Of a stretch of 64,000 bases of DNA, positions 22,086-33,890 are shown piece by piece. The notes beneath the pieces are model-generated. The model searched no databases, had not been told where the DNA came from, and saw only the letters and a program-made list of their open reading frames with translations. This DNA is from Biomphalaria glabrata (taxonomy: Eukaryota; Mollusca; Gastropoda; Planorbidae). The stretch covers positions 39,244,512-39,308,511 of the forward strand of contig NC_074719.1 of the NCBI RefSeq assembly GCF_947242115.1, read 5' to 3'. The position numbers and the translations under genes were made by a program. How positions within the stretch are numbered: the first letter of the stretch is position 1; every line of letters starts with the position of its first letter.

Positions 22086-23690
22086 CTTAAATAAAACTTA
22101 TCTAAAGGGGAAGAACCCCATCCATAAAACTATAGCTATCAGTAATGAACGAGTTATTTTCCTTATTCGATTTCCAACAAAATAATGTATTACCAATAAT
22201 AAATGGACTAATATTTTTCTTGGTTTATTGATTCATATTTTTATAGGTACACTATATAATTATTAAAAGTATAAATTTGATCGGAGAATGCGTGAGAGAG
22301 AAATAGCGTTAACAATTATATAAGGGGACTAAATATAACATATTCAGTCATATCTAAAAATTGAAGTACTTATTTCCCTTTTTTCGCTATCAAACAAAAT
22401 AATTAATTACTTGTCTAATTGGTTCATTTTTTAAAATGTATTCATGTCTTGTCAATGTCAATGAATAATTGTGCGAAGGTTTAACTTGATCAGAGATTGG
22501 CTGTCTGAGAAATAATGTGTACACAATTTTTATCAGACAGACAGAGTGAGTTTACAAAAACTTTTCAAAAATACATCAGTTTTTTATTACATTATTTATT
22601 GGCAACTATTAATATCTCCCACTAGCTTCTTCAATCAAATGTATAGCTATGAGTTACATAATTTACTAAATCTTTGTGTACACAACTTTACGATCTATGC
22701 AAGATATATTACCAACATTCTTTAACAGCCTATTAGTCAAGTCCGTGGATCTTTTATTTATTTGATTGTTATACAATTTTAGATTATTAGAATACTTTTA
22801 TCTTTTTAAAACAACATTAGTTGTTTTTTTTTTGGAATATAATAGAAAAAAAAACATATAAATTAAAAAGAATTTTTAGGATTATGATATGTAGACTCCT
22901 TTACACAAATTACTATGTTATGACAGTGTGACTATGTGACTCTATGCCTGTTTACTAAAGAAAGACACTAGGGAAAAGAGATAAGTACCCTATCAGACCT
23001 AACTATCTATAGGGCAGATGATGTAAATGTCTACTATTTTTTTGGTTGTCGGTAAACAAAGATTTCAAAGGACATCACATCGACAGAACGCCTTTACTTT
23101 CCGATAGTGTTCAATACCCAATACAGTTGGGTAAACTTAAAGTGGCCCTAAATATCCCAAATTCAAACTCATTGTCTTAACCGAGAGTTGTTACCACCAT
23201 AATAATAAAATGAGTTATTAATCATTACCTAATTCAGGAAAGTTATAATTATCCACTCAGTTGCGTAGCTAGGTTATTTGATGCCCGGTACGGAAACTCC
23301 TCATGATGCCCTTCAAGTGAAAAAAGCTTAATGGGATTTTGGTTTTTGTTTGTTTGTTTTTTAATGTGTAATCATGGTTTTGTTATTGCTATTTCTCAAA
23401 AATCAGTTTTACAAAAAAAAAAAAAAATTATAGAGTCTTATAAGCTTTCTTGATGGCAAAACTATCATTAATTTTATCGAAATCATTTTTTTTTACTAGC
23501 TTTTGTTAAATAGATAAAATTGCCAAATTGGTGAGTGTTAAATTTGTCATTGTTGATACAAACAATTTATGAGCAATCTAATTTCGGATATTGCCACACT
23601 TACATTAATAGTAAAAAAAAGTGTGAATCAAGATGGCGATATTCGGGGACAGATATGTTTTCATAAACTAAAGAGCGTAACAGATTTTTG
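22086..23690. other. AT-rich repeats, no gene seen
   Basis: Holds a family Y copy at about 22300-22570 (ending ACAGACAGAGTGAGTTT) and a decayed SINE body at about 23080-23190 (CGCCTTTACTTTCCGATAG). The remainder is AT-rich and unassigned. Confidence 0.5.
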
Positions 23691-23779
23691 TTTCTGAAGT
23701 TTGAAGGCTTCCGAAGAAATCGCTACAATATTTGAAGCATCCAGCTAAAATTCGTTATTGTCGTCCGAGGACGGGAAGT

Positions 23780-24110
23780 CTGGAAGGTTCTAAAACTCCC
23801 AAACAGGAAGGACAAAATGGTGGCAGCTAAACAGAAAGGTCAGACTAATTTGGAACGATTTCGCAAAGGACACTGCTCAATAGGAGCCTACTTTGCTAGT
23901 ATCCCGCGAATCACGCTCCAAGATGTCGACACTGTCACACGGAAGACGAAACAGTAGAACACATCTTTAACGAAATCAGAGTGCTCAGAAACACAATTGA
24001 AGATAAGACTAAACTAGACTTGAAACAGATAGAACTGGCATGTCGAGTTATGACCTATGACTTGTTTGGAGACAGTCAAACACTGCCTGATATTAAAAAA
24101 TTCAGAGCAG
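23780..24110 (+). pseudogene. LINE 3' tail, plus strand
   Basis: Plus-strand translation gives the end of a LINE protein: a GAYFASIPRITLQ stretch, then CRHCHTEDETVEHIF in a neighbouring frame, then a helical tail running into 23981-24100. Frames change between the pieces. It meets the opposite-strand tail at 24111 end to end. The zinc-type CxxC..EHxF pattern is that of Jockey/R1-group LINE C-termini. Confidence 0.65.
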
Positions 24111-24392
24111 GAAGGACTCAATCCTTCCGTAGTGCTCAGGCAAGAAACTGGGCCGTTCGACTAATGCCTGGTTGCTACCATACAAGTTGCGTGACTGCTT
24201 ACACACGACTCTCGGAGCTGGAGACACTCGTACAAGACGTGCGACACTGTTTCGACGCTCTCTCCACAGTGACGGCATCGGGAGTCATAGTTCGGGCGAA
24301 AACTGGCAAAGTATGACCCAACAGGACAATCTTCCGTCCTACACTGTGCAATGATTGCTTGTTCTGACCTCCTTAATTGCCACCACGGATCG
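24111..24392 (-). pseudogene. LINE 3' tail, minus strand, lower part
   Basis: Minus-strand translation gives a CPVGSYFAS-like stretch and CRHCGESVETVSHVLYEC, the same zinc-type tail as on the opposite strand at 23780-24110. Its upstream half lies at 30979-31395, beyond the young LTR element that split it. The sequence reads on across the 6-bp target duplication GGATCG. Confidence 0.7.
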
Positions 24393-26353
24393 TGTGACGA
24401 ACCGTTTTAGCTCACTCAAGATATCACTCAGGTCTAAGCATTTAATTAATTTATTTACTCGCTATTAATCATCAATTTTATTAATTTAGCCAATCAAGCG
24501 CTAAAAAACACAGCCACCACCCCTCCAATCCAACCCCACCCCCTTTGGCAGCGATGTCACATTTTACTATCCCCACCTTGACACGTGCCACACTAGACTC
24601 TTGACAAGAGTACGCTCCCCTTTTCCTATCTTGGCAAACATCCGTTGACCCCCCCCTCTTCCGGGAGCGGCTGGTCACTTCAAAGTGCCCATTCAACCCA
24701 ACGCCTCGGGCAACGCTGTTCGTCTAGCACTAGCCATTATCAAGGTATAATCTCCCCTTCATAATCCACCTGACCACCTGGGCTGATTTCCTGGGCTTTC
24801 AACTCGCGCCTTCGCGCAATGTCTATCTCCCGGAAACTCTCGTCACGGTCAAGCGTGGACCCCCTTTGTCAAAGACGTCAAATAGTCTAGACCACCTTTG
24901 CACCTATCTCCCGCCACTCACCCCCCCCTTGGCTATCCACGTGTATATGGACAAACTTCATCGTCCGATCTCATTCACGCTGGAGAGCCCACAGGGAGCA
25001 CATCTATCTCTTGCTTGAGCTCTAGACTATTTTCATTCCCTTATTTCACTTTGGATTGGTGGTATGTAACTTAGTAAAGTGCTTGAGAACCATTTTACTT
25101 AGTAATGTAAATATATATTTGTGCATTTATTACTACATTATTTGTGTACATATTTGTGCATTCTTATCATGGATAATGTAAGTAGATTACTGTATACTTA
25201 TATTTTATATCATGACCTTTGTGGCTAAATGTTCAAACCATCTGGACTAGAGTCTATTAACAATTCTTACCAGATGTATTTAGCTCTTTAACTATTATTA
25301 ATTTAACTCGGATATATTAGCGCTCGGCACGAGCCCTTAATGTATTATCATTGATTAATTCCTTGGCAGGGAATTATCAAGACACTTATGTAAACATGTC
25401 TTATTACTGAGTATGTATTTACTTATGCTCTGTTTACTTATGTGAGAGCATGGGCGAGTATCAGACGTTGATCTCCCCTTCCCCTTTCATCTCATTTATC
25501 TTAGTGATGCATGTACTTGCTATTCACCGTGATTGGTGAGCGTCACTTATATAACTTATCATATATCACTTGTTACTGTTTGTTATTTCCCTTTATGGGA
25601 GTCCCCATTATTATTGTTATCTCCCTTGATGGGACACTATATTCATTTGTTAGTTCCCTTTGATATTTATGAAACTAGCTTATGGTTTCTATACATCAGT
25701 CTGAAGATGTCCTTCACGGAAAGGCATCTACCTCCCAGTGTTATCATTATGGCTAAACCGACGCACACATCATATCATTGCAGCTTTTATCTATAGGCTA
25801 CACCCGCCTGAAATCTTAGCGACCTAAAGCTGATAGCAGATTTGCTGGCACCAGATCTGTAGACATCAGACCTACTCATCCTTCAAGAGTCCAAGTAACA
25901 ACGCTAGCCACAGACTCGTCACTGGCTTAACTGATTGGTAGACGCAGCTCAGCTCTGCAACCATACAAGTTGGACTGCACACGGAGCCTGGATCCACTAC
26001 GCCAGCCCACCAGCAGACAGCATCAGTATCAGCCACACCAGTCTCACCAGTGCAGCACCGGACCAAAAGCTAAGCAACCAGCCTAATGACACTCAGACCA
26101 CTTGGTTCTAATATCTGATGATGATAGTCTCCTAATGTAAATACGCTAGATCCCATTCTAGCATCTGTACAGCATTTTACCTTTTAATTATCCTTTGTAT
26201 AATAAACTGTACATAATTTTACATCTAAATATAGCATTTGTTGCCTGCATTATAACGCTGTGCTTGTAGTTTATATGTGCAAGTAAGGATTCTCAAACTA
26301 TAAAATCCCCTAGACACCCAAAACGGCCAATACTTTAATCCGACTTGTCACAA
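24393..26353 (+). repeat. 5' LTR of the young element
   Basis: 1961 bases. Unusually long for the size of the internal region. Small apparent frames inside are repeated identically in the 3' LTR and show no coding signs. Confidence 0.95.
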
Positions 26354-26670
26354 TGGCGAGCCACGTCCGGGATTAACCCAACTAATACTGCAAGCACAGC
26401 AGGCAACTTCCCAGTATTTTAACTATCATCATTGTTAGAGCACAAGACTATAGAGTGTCATTCAGAGCTATTTTAATTTTCTAATTTTGTATTGCTGTAA
26501 TTGTACTTCTTTTACAGGTTCTTAAGCACCAAACAAAGGCTGATACCACCTTTCCTATAACTCTTAAGTAATTGCTTTCAGCATCTCCATCATCGTCTCC
26601 ACCTCTTACTCTACCTTCCGCTTTTCCCCTTCATTACCCACCCCTCACCATCCTAGCACCCCTCACCACC

Positions 26671-28899
26671 ATGGCAAGTGGCACACGCTCTAAAGCGGAC
26701 TCTGACATGAAACAAAAAATAGCTGAACTCAGAGAACTCGCGGCCGTCATATATGACGATGAGGCAAAGCAGAAAGAATATGTGAGGGCAGAATTGGAGA
26801 AGGAGAAGAAAAGGGAACATGAAATAGCTATGGAAAGAGAGAAAAGGGAAGCTGAAGTAGCTATAGCTATAGCTATAGCTAAAGAAAAGGAAATCACGGA
26901 GCGAGAAAGGGAAAAAGAAAAACAAATAACTGAGAGAGAAAGGATAGCCGCGGAGAAAGAGAACGGAACCGCCAGTCAAGCTTCCTCCGGATCTCGCCCG
27001 GCTAGCCCTGCCTCCCAGCAAAGTTCCTCAAACGGCCTACCCCACATGCCAATGGAGCACTTCGACGACAAGACAGAGAACATCGAAGTTTATCTTGTCC
27101 GCTTCGAAGAAGTTGCGAGCTACTACGGTCTGCCAGAGGAGAAATGGTGCTTCCGGCTATCCCAATGCCTCCGAGGCAAAGCCTATGAAGTATACTCTAA
27201 ACTCCCCTCCGGCCAGCGAGAAGACTACGCAGCCCTCAAACAGGCGCTACTCGTCCAATTCGAGCTGACTGCCGAGGCTTACCAAAAGAAATTCAGGACA
27301 TCCCGCCTAGAGCGCCGAGAGACCTACGGTAATCTCTGCGACAGGTTGGACAAATACCTGAAGAGGTGGCACACTCTTAGCGAACTGCCAGAGACCTTGG
27401 ACGGCCTAATGAGCCTCATACTCGCAGAGCAGTTGCTAGAGTGCCTGCCGAACGAAGTCAAAATCTTTGTAAGGGAGCAGCAAGCCGCTACACCAGCCGA
27501 CATAGCTTCAGCTGCAGACCGGTACGCGACCGCCCGCAAACATATTAAAGACATCAAAAGCAAGACCTCAGCCTCGGACAAACCAGAGGACCAGCCCACT
27601 TCTTCCAACAAACATGCTCCTTCTAGCCAACCCTCTCCTTGCACTAAACCTCATCACCAAAAAGCACCAATCCAACGACCAGCCACGCCTACTAGCTACG
27701 ACAGACGAAGCCACCCGCCTCGACATGGCCAGACCAATAACCATCACCGTGACCGGAACAGCACGAGTGATCACAGGCCCAATCGACAGCAGCAGGCTCC
27801 ACGTACTGTGTCAGCCATGACTGAGCTCCCCGAACCCTCTTTGCATAATCAGCCATCGCCTCTTGTTGAGGAAGAGGAGGACTATTACGTCATATCAGCG
27901 CTGACCGTGGCCCCTGAACACACTGCTTGTGGCCTTACCCAACCGATACCGCCTCACCCCACCGTATCACCTCCTGGGGTAGAGACTATTCTGATTAACG
28001 GATCTCCTGTCCAGGCACTATTCGATTCCGGATGTGAGGTGAGCTCTGTCATCAGCAAAGCACTGGTCGACCCATCGGATCTCACTGGTGGATCAGTGAC
28101 GGTCCAATCTCTAGACCGTGGCATTCCTCCGAAGGTGTATCCTATCGCTCGGGTCCACGTAGAATGCAAGTACGTACATGGCACCATTGATGCAGTAGTC
28201 ATGGACTCGCCAGTGTACGACTTCGTTCTAGGCTCCAGGTACATACCTCTAGGAGTTGTCAATAAACCATACTTCTCTCTGCCTGTCGGTAGAATGACAA
28301 GGCAGAAAGGTGGCAGCAACCAGCCGGTTGGAAGCCCTGGTCGCCACTCTAACAAACCCTTTACTGGCTCCTCAGCCAAGCTCAAGCCGCTCCACCCAGG
28401 CACTGACACTGCCAGGAAGTCACGAGGTAAGCGAAATACCTACACTCGTGAGAGTTCTTGTAACTCCCGCTCTTCAGCTATCAAACCACTAATGCCTGGC
28501 ACTGATCCTGCCAGGAAGGCACAGAGGAAAGTGAACTTTCACTCTCGCGAAAGTGGGCCTCATCACGGCTCCACCCACACTATAAGGCCACTCTTCCCTG
28601 ACATTGACCGTGTCTGGAAAATTAGAGGTAAGCCGATCAATCGCACTCACGAAGAAACGCCTCACTATGGCTTTAGAGATAAGCCCCGTCCAACGTACGC
28701 GCATTGGGCACTCCGCCATAACACTTATCCCACTGACTGGTCTGCCCCAAGAAGGAGATGTACCCAATCCTATCAACCCGGCCTATTTCCCCAGGTTTCC
28801 AGAATTGCCCCTTCCACGTGGCAATCCGCCTGCGGACAGAACATAGGCGACAGCGGACCCTTAGGACGGACACCCCTCTGGACCTTGGCAACTTCTTAA
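26671..28899 (+). CDS. Retrotransposon gag plus retropepsin-like protease
   Basis: The frame is open from 26572, but the ATG at 26671 (MASGTRSK) has the better start context (CACCACCATGG). Order of parts: a charged, Glu/Lys/Arg-rich coiled coil with an AIAIAIA stretch; a low-complexity Ser/Pro linker; a gag core of SCAN-like Ty3/gypsy type (from PHMPMEHFDDKTENIEVYL to about ADRYATARKHI); a basic Pro/His-rich linker; a retropepsin fold with LFDSGCEVSSVIS and a later VLGSRYIPLG; and a basic tail in which a P-L-x-PGTD-x-ARK phrase recurs two to three times. Gag builds the particle and the protease matures it. This is a virus-like element protein, not a host gene. Confidence 0.85.
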   Translation: MASGTRSKADSDMKQKIAELRELAAVIYDDEAKQKEYVRAELEKEKKREHEIAMEREKREAEVAIAIAIAKEKEITEREREKEKQITERERIAAEKENGTASQASSGSRPASPASQQSSSNGLPHMPMEHFDDKTENIEVYLVRFEEVASYYGLPEEKWCFRLSQCLRGKAYEVYSKLPSGQREDYAALKQALLVQFELTAEAYQKKFRTSRLERRETYGNLCDRLDKYLKRWHTLSELPETLDGLMSLILAEQLLECLPNEVKIFVREQQAATPADIASAADRYATARKHIKDIKSKTSASDKPEDQPTSSNKHAPSSQPSPCTKPHHQKAPIQRPATPTSYDRRSHPPRHGQTNNHHRDRNSTSDHRPNRQQQAPRTVSAMTELPEPSLHNQPSPLVEEEEDYYVISALTVAPEHTACGLTQPIPPHPTVSPPGVETILINGSPVQALFDSGCEVSSVISKALVDPSDLTGGSVTVQSLDRGIPPKVYPIARVHVECKYVHGTIDAVVMDSPVYDFVLGSRYIPLGVVNKPYFSLPVGRMTRQKGGSNQPVGSPGRHSNKPFTGSSAKLKPLHPGTDTARKSRGKRNTYTRESSCNSRSSAIKPLMPGTDPARKAQRKVNFHSRESGPHHGSTHTIRPLFPDIDRVWKIRGKPINRTHEETPHYGFRDKPRPTYAHWALRHNTYPTDWSAPRRRCTQSYQPGLFPQVSRIAPSTWQSACGQNIGDSGPLGRTPLWTLATS

Positions 28900-29012
28900 C
28901 TACTGGGAAAATTTTCTTAAATGCTACGACCGACAGTAGACGAAACTTGAGTGATATCAACGTTAGCACTTTATAGATCTTTTAACAAAGACCTATCTTA
29001 CGCAGGGAGGGT

Positions 29013-30978
29013 TGTGACGAACCGTTTTAGCTCACTCAAGATATCACTCAGGTCTAAGCATTTAATTAATTTATTTACTCGCTATTAATCATCAATTTTA
29101 TTAATTTAGCCAATCAAGCGCTAAAAAACACAGCCACCACCCCTCCAATCCAACCCCACCCCCTTTGGCAGCGATGTCACATTTTACTATCCCCACCTTG
29201 ACACGTGCCACACTAGACTCTTGACAAGAGTACGCTCCCCTTTTCCTATCTTGGCAAACATCCGTTGACCCCCCCCCTCTTCCGGGAGCGGCTGGTCACT
29301 TCAAAGTGCCCATTCAACCCAACGCCTCGGGCAACGCTGTTCGTCTAGCACTAGCCATTATCAAGGTATAATCTCCCCTTCATAATCCACCTGACCACCT
29401 GGGCTGATTTCCTGGGCTTTCAACTCGCGCCTTCGCGCAATGTCTATCTCCCGGAAACTCTCGTCACGGTCAAGCGTGGACCCCCTTTGTCAAAGACGTC
29501 AAATAGTCTAGACCACCTTTGCACCTATCTCCCGCCACTCACCCCCCCCCCCCTTGGCTATCCACGTGTATATGGACAAACTTCATCGTCCGATCTCATT
29601 CACGCTGGAGAGCCCACAGGGAGCACATCTATCTCTTGCTTGAGCTCTAGACTATTTTCATTCCCTTATTTCACTTTGGATTGGTGGTATGTAACTTAGT
29701 AAAGTGCTTGAGAACCATTTTACTTAGTAATGTAAATATATATTTGTGCATTTATTACTACATTATTTGTGTACATATTTGTGCATTCTTATCATGGATA
29801 ATGTAAGTAGATTACTGTATACTTATATTTTATATCATGACCTTTGTGGCTAAATGTTCAAACCATCTGGACTAGAGTCTATTAACAATTCTTACCAGAT
29901 GTATTTAGCTCTTTAACTATTATTAATTTAACTCGGATATATTAGCGCTCGGCACGAGCCCTTAATGTATTATCATTGATTAATTCCTTGGCAGGGAATT
30001 ATCAAGACACTTATGTAAACATGTCTTATTACTGAGTATGTATTTACTTATGCTCTGTTTACTTATGTGAGAGCATGGGCGAGTATCAGACGTTGATCTC
30101 CCCTTCCCCTTTCATCTCATTTATCTTAGTGATGCATGTACTTGCTATTCACCGTGATTGGTGAGCGTCACTTATATAACTTATCATATATCACTTGTTA
30201 CTGTTTGTTATTTCCCTTTATGGGAGTCCCCATTATTATTGTTATCTCCCTTGATGGGACACTATATTCATTTGTTAGTTCCCTTTGATATTTATGAAAC
30301 TAGCTTATGGTTTCTATACATCAGTCTGAAGATGTCCTTCACGGAAAGGCATCTACCTCCCAGTGTTATCATTATGGCTAAACCGACGCACACATCATAT
30401 CATTGCAGCTTTTATCTATAGGCTACACCCGCCTGAAATCTTAGCAACCTAAAGCTGATAGCAGATTTGCTGGCACCAGATCTGTAGACATCAGACCTAC
30501 TCATCCTTCAAGAGTCCAAGTAACAACGCTAGCCACAGACTCGTCACTGGCTTAACTGATTGGTAGACGCAGCTCAGCTCTGCAACCATACAAGTTGGAC
30601 TGCACACGGAGCCTGGATCCACTACGCCAGCCCACCAGCAGACAGCATCAGTATCAGCCACACCAGTCTCACCAGTGCAGCACCGGACCAAAAGCTAAGC
30701 AACCAGCCTAATGACACTCAGACCACTTGGTTCTAATATCTGATGATGATAGTCTCCTAATGTAAATACGCTAGATCCCATTCTAGCATCTGTACAGCAT
30801 TTTACCTTTTAATTATCCTTTGTATAATAAACTGTACATAATTTTACATCTAAATATAGCATTTGTTGCCTGCATTATAACGCTGTGCTTGTAGTTTATA
30901 TGTGCAAGTAAGGATTCTCAAACTATAAAATCCCCTAGACACCCAAAACGGCCAATACTTTAATCCGACTTGTCACAA
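29013..30978 (+). repeat. 3' LTR of the young element
   Basis: 1966 bases, near-identical to 24393-26353. A purine-rich tract (CGCAGGGAGGGT) lies directly before it. Confidence 0.95.
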
Positions 30979-31395
30979 GGATCGTCGCTATCAAGGTGAC
31001 GCAGGTGCTGCCAGACACTTTGTGCTCTGTCGGATTCCTCCCACTTCTCATGAATGAGTGCTCGGATTTCTGCCGTCGCCTGTAAAAAACTTGGTGCTTC
31101 GAGGTGTGTTGCTGTCAAAACTCTCTCTTGCGAGGGCTTCTGCCGTTTCATTGCCCTTCACGTCGTAATGTGAGGGCGCCCATTGCATAAAAACGACAGC
31201 TCCAATGGCTCTGCTGATGTTATCTGCGGCGCCGCCTGCCTCTTCTATGACATGCGACCCTCCCCCTCCGCCACCCGTAGCTAGGAGACGAGAGTCGGTG
31301 ACTAGCACCCCAGTAGTAGCGCTAGTTTCATGTTGGGTCATTCGGGCTCTAATAGCCTCGAATGTTTGTTTCTCATGTTTTGGATGTTCATTCAG
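30979..31395 (-). pseudogene. LINE RNase H part, minus strand, upper part of split LINE
   Basis: Minus-strand translation includes VTDSRLLAT, an HVIEEAGGAADNISRAI helix and MQWAPSHYDVKGNETAEALA, the closing motif of LINE RNase H. It continues into 24392-24111 on the far side of the young LTR insertion. Confidence 0.75.
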
Positions 31396-31525
31396 AGTTG
31401 ATAATTACTTCCTAGTCCAAACCTCCCGCAGGACAACGGGGATGGGAGCGGGCAGGGTTTGAACCCTGGACCATCGATAAATCTGAACGACAGTCCAGCG
31501 CGCAAACCGCACGACCAGGCAGCCA
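31355..31525 (-). mobile_element. tRNA-derived SINE, CTGCCTGGTCGTGCG type
   Basis: The minus strand reads GGCTGCCTGGTCGTGCGGTT, then GCGCGCTGGACTGTCG as A-box region and GGTTCAAACCCTG as B box, followed by the GGAAGTAATTATCAACTCTG body. A more decayed copy lies at 42845-42960. I recognise this head from gastropod genomes. Confidence 0.8.
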
Positions 31526-32065
31526 TCCTCTCTCTCTTTCTATTTCATTCTCTTTTTTTTTTCTACCTCTTCCTTAGTTTCACACACACCACAAATACAC
31601 AAACACAAACACGCGAAGGAAAAGGCTTATTGTGACTGCAACGACTCAAATGCCCCAGTTAATTCAAACACTGCCAGATACATAGACCGTACTATGAGGG
31701 ATTAACTTCAGCACGAGCCTTAGTGCATGTAGACTTACAAATGAGAATGTATTATATAGTTATTTAGCATCTTTTTATTGTATAAAAACTAATGGGGAGT
31801 TATTCCCTTTATACCACCTTATCGGTCAAGGAATATTTTTATTCTCTTGTGTTCGTGATGCCAAATAAAATATTTTATTGTCACAAGTTAATTAACTAAT
31901 TTGTTAATTTTTTTTATTGATTTTTGTGTTGTCAGGTAAAAAAAAAATGATCGTGCAACGTTTCAGCTTGGTCCTAGTTTTGGTTTAGGATAAATAACGT
32001 GTACAAACTATTTACCAGATAGTAAGTCGATATAAGCATTGTAAATGCTTAGCACATGTACTTCA
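31526..32065. other. Repeat-rich stretch without genes
   Basis: Contains an AC-rich patch near 31580-31610 and a family Y copy at about 31790-32040. Nothing coding. Confidence 0.5.
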
Positions 32066-32069
32066 CACA

Positions 32070-32185
32070 TGGTTCCCGGTCACTTCATCCCCGGTCACTT
32101 CAACCCCGGTCACTTCATCCCCTGTCATTTCATCCCCTGGTCACTTCATCCCCCGGTCACTTCATCCCCCGGTCATTTCATCCCC
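32070..32185. repeat. 16-17-bp minisatellite CACTTCATCCCCCGGT
   Basis: Seven imperfect copies of GGTCACTTCATCCCCC with only C-run length and single-base differences. Confidence 0.92.
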
Positions 32186-32950
32186 AATTAAATATTTTAT
32201 ATATAAATATGATTATGTAGAATGCTTTCTTTTTGACATTTTATGACATATTACTAATGCGTTTATAGTGTTTCCTCTTCCACTTTGTATTCTTAATGAG
32301 AAATCTTATAATATATGGTAAATCTGGATGTGTACTTATCTATAGCGTAATGATCAAAGGCCAAGGTGTGGTGCAAGTATTGGAAATCTTTTGAAAGATA
32401 GAAGTGCGATTAGAATAATTACGATAACTCTGATAACTTATCATCAAAGGCCAAGCTGTGGTGAAAGTACGATTATGTTTCACTTTATTTTATTTTTCAA
32501 TCGCTCTTTCTTGAAAATTGGGGCGTCATTTTTAGCCTTGAAATAAGGTTTTATTTTTTTCTAATAAAAGCGGACTTCCATTTCAACATTAAAGTTACAA
32601 ATTGTGTTATAGGACTTTATTTCTATCGATATTTCATTTCTACATGTATATGTAAGTATGTATTTTGTTTATTGATATTCATTGTAGATATCGAAACTGG
32701 TGGGCCTATAGTTATGTGAACATAAATACCCGTCAGAATGAGGTTCCTATATCCTTAAAATTAATTGAGTGCTTATTTGAAATAATCTTGCATGTATATT
32801 TAGGGTGTGACTCTCTCTCTCTATCTCTTTCTCTCTCTCTGCCAGTAGGCGTCGATCTGATGTATTTTTTCCCACTCCACAGCATCGTTTTTATGTGTTA
32901 TAAGTGATCAGCAGTTCTCTATTTCAAATAGCCAACATTCCCTGGCTCCC
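32186..32950. other. AT-rich stretch, no gene seen
   Basis: A GCCAAGGTGTGGTG phrase recurs at 32360 and 32448 (with CTGTGG), and a CT microsatellite occurs near 32812-32840. No supported frame. Confidence 0.4.
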
Positions 32951-32965
32951 CGAACTGTTAGAGAA

Positions 32966-33890
32966 ATGCCCCTGGAGTTCACATTAAGTTGTAAAGGCAG
33001 ATCTATCCTAGTTTATGAAGGATATGAATTCTGGCTCAAGAAGAAGGCGCTGAACGGAAACATGAACTGGAGATGTAGCAAATATCAAACACACAAATGC
33101 CTGGTAACATTAGTTACTGCCCAAAATGATGTAATCAATCAATCATCTACTCACAATCATGAATGTAACAGAGATAAAGCCAGAGACCAGCAGTGTACAA
33201 AGAGTTTCTATTATACGACTCCTTGGAGAAAAGCGAAAATAATCGATTTCTAGTTTTTCGGTGACCGACGTAGCAAATGTTGGTTTGCCGATGGTACTTT
33301 TAAGGTTGTCCCCTGTTGATTTTATCAACTCTACACAATTCACTTTCAATACGCTCAGGGTGTGATTCCACCAGTGTTGTACTGCTTGCTTCAGGGCTAA
33401 ACCAGAGTTACGTATGATAGATTGCTGGAAGCAATTAAAGAACTTGTACCAAATGTAACACCAGAAATTATTGTTACAGACTTCGAGAAAGCCGCCATGA
33501 TAGCTTTACAAGATAAGTTTCAGACATGCAGAGTAACGGGATGTTATCTTCACCTCTGTCAAGCTGTATTACGTAAAGTAAATGAATTGGGCATGAAGAG
33601 TGAATATGACGGTTGTAATGAGTTACGTGGTAAGATCTCTTTCGGCTTTGGCCTATGTACTTGAAGAACACATTAGTGATTCCTTTGCATTACTCGCCGA
33701 GTCCATGCCACAACACGATCGGATGCCGGAACTCTTATTCTACTTCGAGTATACCTATGTACGTGGTCGCAGACATCGTGGCAGAGGAGATAACTATGCT
33801 TCAGCTTTATTCTCTCAAAGAACATGGAATAAATACATGGACGTTAATCGGTGGTGTTGCGCGAACGAATAACGCATTTTCTGGGGTATC
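32966..33890 (+). pseudogene. Decayed MULE (Phantom-like) transposase with FLYWCH zinc finger
   Basis: Three plus-strand pieces in successive frames. 32966-33253 carries a FLYWCH-type zinc finger: LVYEGYEFWL, then WRCSKY, C (KCLV) and a closing HNHEC. 33422-33664 carries the MULE transposase core: VTDFEKAAM, GCYLHLCQAV and RKVNELG. 33600-33890 gives the C-terminal part, EEHISDSFALLAESM and YVRGRRHRGRGDNY, followed by ARTNN. The order FLYWCH then MULE is that of animal Mutator-like/Phantom DNA transposons. Frame changes occur between the pieces, and the stretch between the zinc finger and the core is shorter than usual, so the copy is dead. Terminal inverted repeats were not found. Confidence 0.8.

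Larger units (their letters stand above)
24393..30978 (+). mobile_element. Very young gag-protease LTR element, apparently whole
   Basis: LTRs at 24393-26353 (1961 bp) and 29013-30978 (1966 bp) begin TGTGACG and end GTCACAA. By eye they differ only in the length of two C-runs and one substitution, so insertion was very recent. A 6-bp target duplication GGATCG flanks it (24387-24392 and 30979-30984). The internal part is only about 2.66 kb. It starts with a TGGCGAGCC primer-binding candidate and carries one gag-protease frame. No reverse transcriptase, RNase H or integrase is encoded, so it is probably a non-autonomous Ty3/gypsy-like element moved by enzymes supplied by a relative. Confidence 0.93.

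Noticed and set aside
25533-25796. 87-codon hydrophobic frame, identical at 30158-30421
   Set aside because: Lies inside both LTRs of the young element. Being repeated there reflects LTR identity, not coding selection.
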